DNA from: Anticarsia gemmatalis
Lineage: Eukaryota > Arthropoda > Insecta > Lepidoptera > Erebidae
DNA length: 64,000 nt
Reading direction: 5' to 3'
Assembly (NCBI RefSeq): GCF_050436995.1
Contig: NC_134758.1
Location: 558,001-622,000, forward strand
Part shown: positions 61,851-64,000 of the stretch, one piece after another
Numbering within the stretch: position 1 is the first letter of the stretch
Layout of the letters: each line of letters opens with the position of its first letter
Notes under the pieces: model-generated
Seen by the model: only the letters and a program-made list of their open reading frames with translations
Told to the model about the DNA's origin: nothing
Databases searched by the model: none
Made by a program: the position numbers and the translations under genes

Positions 61851-62455
61851 AACCATTTTTTATTATAGGGTGATTAAGAACAATGATTGGAGATTTGTCA
61901 CTGTATTGAATTATTGTGTGGTAATTGTTTTGGGTTAACTCGGGATAATACGTATCTATTTAGTAATCTAGTTACGCATTCTTCTCTATATGTCTTCTGA
62001 CACTTCAGTATGTAATATATTAGTTCTGAAACGAATTTATACTTTGATGTGGTAAATATATGATAATTAATGTAGATGCCTGCAATTACAATCCAATTTC
62101 TTTAGCACACATATTTTTTATATATTTTCGATGTAAGTAATATTACCCAAGGACTGCCATTAAAGACGAGACGTAAGACTTCAATCAAACACCCACCATT
62201 AAATAAATTGGATCAAGGTAACGTAATCTATAACATTAATGACCAATGATTCTACTTCGAGTTCACACCAAACTCGACAATTCGGCAGTTTCGGCAATGA
62301 CTCCCAACACCGATTCATAAGGTCAGTGTCACTCTGTACATTTACGAACTGTTAAATTGATGACACCGGCATCGCAACAACTTATTACCACCCATAAAAT
62401 CAATCTGGTAAATGATCGATAAATCATTGAATCACGTTCGCTATAATTCACCACT

Positions 62456-62587
62456 TATAAAAGAGCCCGTTTTCTAGTTCGCGGTTGACATTTTGACCGT
62501 TTTTGGTACGAGATTTGACCTCCTATTGTTTGAGAGAATTTCTCCCAGTACGGTGACTAAAAATAATGATTTACGGCAACGATACTG
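62456..62587 (+). promoter_or_regulatory. Possible promoter and first coding exon of a gene running right
   Basis: A consensus TATAAAAG (62456-62463) lies about 110 bases before an ATG with A at -3 (62566). The ATG opens ATG ATT TAC GGC AAC GAT ACT G and meets a consensus gtaagt donor at 62588. Together they have the layout of a TATA promoter, a leader of about 80 bases and a first coding exon of 22 nt (MIYGNDT). No initiator TCAGT is present and no second exon was found in the remaining 1.4 kb. The rest of the gene, if real, would lie beyond the window. Confidence 0.33.
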
Positions 62588-62593
62588 GTAAGT

Positions 62594-63346
62594 TAATGGT
62601 GCTTACACACCTGTACCTGCTATAACGAACCGAATGTTTGTATCAAGTGTTTGACAAATGCAGATAATACTTTTTACGCTAGTTGGTTGCGTTTATCAAT
62701 TTCCCATATACCGCATGTAGTTAGCTATGTACAATTGAATACATAAATAGAGTCCCAAAAAAGAAAATATTTTACAGATTCATCACACATTTGACAACAT
62801 CCCTCATTCGGTTAATTTAATCAGCCTCTTCATCAAGCTGAAAATTAAACTCGTTCTTTGGTTGGTTACTATTATTACACTAATATGCTTCAATAAGCTC
62901 CTACAAGCATTGTTCTTAATACTAGGCCGAACATTCGCAAGCACATACAAGTGAGTGCCCACCTTATTTTGTTTTTGTTACTCTTAGTTTAGAAAATATC
63001 TGTACTAATGGTAAAAAGTAATGGTAGGTTATGACCTTAGCACTCATTTTGAACGGTATCACAGTCGTTTGACAGTTGTGTGTGAAATATTTCAAGCTTT
63101 TGTGTGAGATCGGTGAAATATCGGTAGTGGAACGAATCTGTTTAATGATTGTGCTTCTGTTTTCTATGAGGTACTGTGAAGACTGTAGTGGGGAATGACT
63201 AGTTAGAGATGCTTTGTCGAATGTTGTTGAACGATTCTTAAGAAGAGTATTTTTGGAAAATATACTCGTTTAAGTACAGTTCTCTTTTTGCATAAAACTG
63301 TAGTAATTAGCGGTTATTCAAACTTTACTTAGCAAAATAAACTGTA
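62594..63346. other. Gene-free stretch
   Basis: AT-rich, with no coding signal. It would be intron if the first exon at 62566 is real. Confidence 0.35.
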
Positions 63347-63525
63347 CCTCGATTCTCTACCACTATCGACTACCGACAACCGGCTTGCTATCGAATGTTT
63401 GACATTTAGAATGTACTGCCAAAATGTTTCCTCCGACACCCGTCAGAGGCGCTGATCAGATTTTCATACAAAATTTCTCGATGACAGTTCGGTTGTCGGT
63501 AGTCGATAGTAGTAGAGAATCGAGG
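63347..63525. mobile_element. MITE-like element with 36-bp terminal inverted repeats
   Basis: Arms 63347-63382 and 63490-63525 are reverse complements with one mismatch (ends cctcgattctctac and gtagagaatcgagg). They enclose about 107 bases including ccgtcagaggcgctgatcag. Noncoding. No clear target duplication. Confidence 0.65.
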
Positions 63526-64000
63526 CACTGAACTATATGTATTTTTGCCAGTCACATAAATAATAGCCAACTAAAAAATGTACCTATGACAGCCGGTGCA
63601 ATCGTAGCCATGTATCGATTGGTCGTTGCGCCACACACACCGTCTCTCGGCCCTATAATAGTAAAGGTCCGATGATTTACTATAAATAATTTTCTTTCAA
63701 GATTTATAAGCTTATAATTACTTTCCCATGCATTGTCATTTGAAGAAGTTACGATTATGGAAAAACAGTTTATAATATTACTCTTTGAGCCCATTTTTTC
63801 AATTAGTATTTAATTTTAACAGGGTTTTTCTGTGTTATTAGTAAAAAAATTAAAAAACTTCTTCTAAATTAAAAGTTATTTGACTTTACAGAACGAAACA
63901 GAAAAATATAGTACATTTTATCGATCATTAACAATATATAAGTAAGAAGAACAGTAAATTCTTTTACAAAACTTGTCTATTAAAATGTTGAAAAGTAATC
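63526..64000. other. Right edge of window
   Basis: AT-rich, with no coding signal recognised on either strand. Confidence 0.4.

Noticed and set aside
1..64000. CRISPR arrays, bacterial operons, integrated virus or known microRNA genes
   Set aside because: No regular direct repeats with spacers, no viral gene frames, and no match to the conserved insect microRNA sequences I could recall.

Overview
The window looks like a piece of an insect nuclear chromosome, most likely from a moth or butterfly (Lepidoptera). The protein genes have short, canonical GT-AG introns in an AT-rich background. The interspersed repeats (tRNA-headed SINEs, a 5S rRNA-headed SINE, short inverted-repeat elements, and elements whose end reads ctagctgacccgcgc) are of types I know from lepidopteran genomes. 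The species cannot be named from this sequence.

The left 25 kb is gene-dense and holds nine conserved housekeeping genes. In order they are: the last exon of a canonical COX6B gene (+); two tandem divergent COX6B paralogues (-), each with a short first exon; a PH-domain protein related to oxysterol-binding-protein-related proteins but ending before any lipid-binding domain (-); APLF, with an FHA domain and two PBZ zinc fingers (+); translin-associated factor X (-); ARPC1, the WD40 subunit of Arp2/3 (+); a BIG/Sec71-type Arf guanine-nucleotide exchange factor (-); and the spindle-checkpoint protein Bub3 (+). Orientation alternates from the ORP-like gene onward. This gives three head-to-head pairs sharing 0.6-0.8 kb upstream regions (ORP-like/APLF, TSNAX/ARPC1, BIG/BUB3) and two tail-to-tail pairs with nearly abutting 3' ends. 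The genes act in unrelated processes: respiration, lipid transfer or signalling, DNA repair, RNA processing, actin, Golgi traffic and mitosis. They are neighbours, not a pathway.

The right 39 kb (about 25.1-64.0 kb) has no recognisable protein gene. It holds the 3' UTR of BUB3, several SINE copies, a 1.1 kb foldback element with a 5S-derived SINE nested inside it, a perfectly palindromic 86-bp-armed element flanked by a 6-bp direct repeat, and two elements sharing a 16-nt terminus. It also holds a few GC-richer islands. The strongest non-repeat signal is a dense cluster of 17 ATCGAT hexamers in 2 kb (52.3-54.3 kb), which looks like a homotypic regulatory module or boundary element. A few exon-like fragments, and a TATA box followed by a short ATG exon with a good splice donor near 62.5 kb, suggest one or more long-intron or noncoding transcription units. 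Transcript data would be needed to confirm them.
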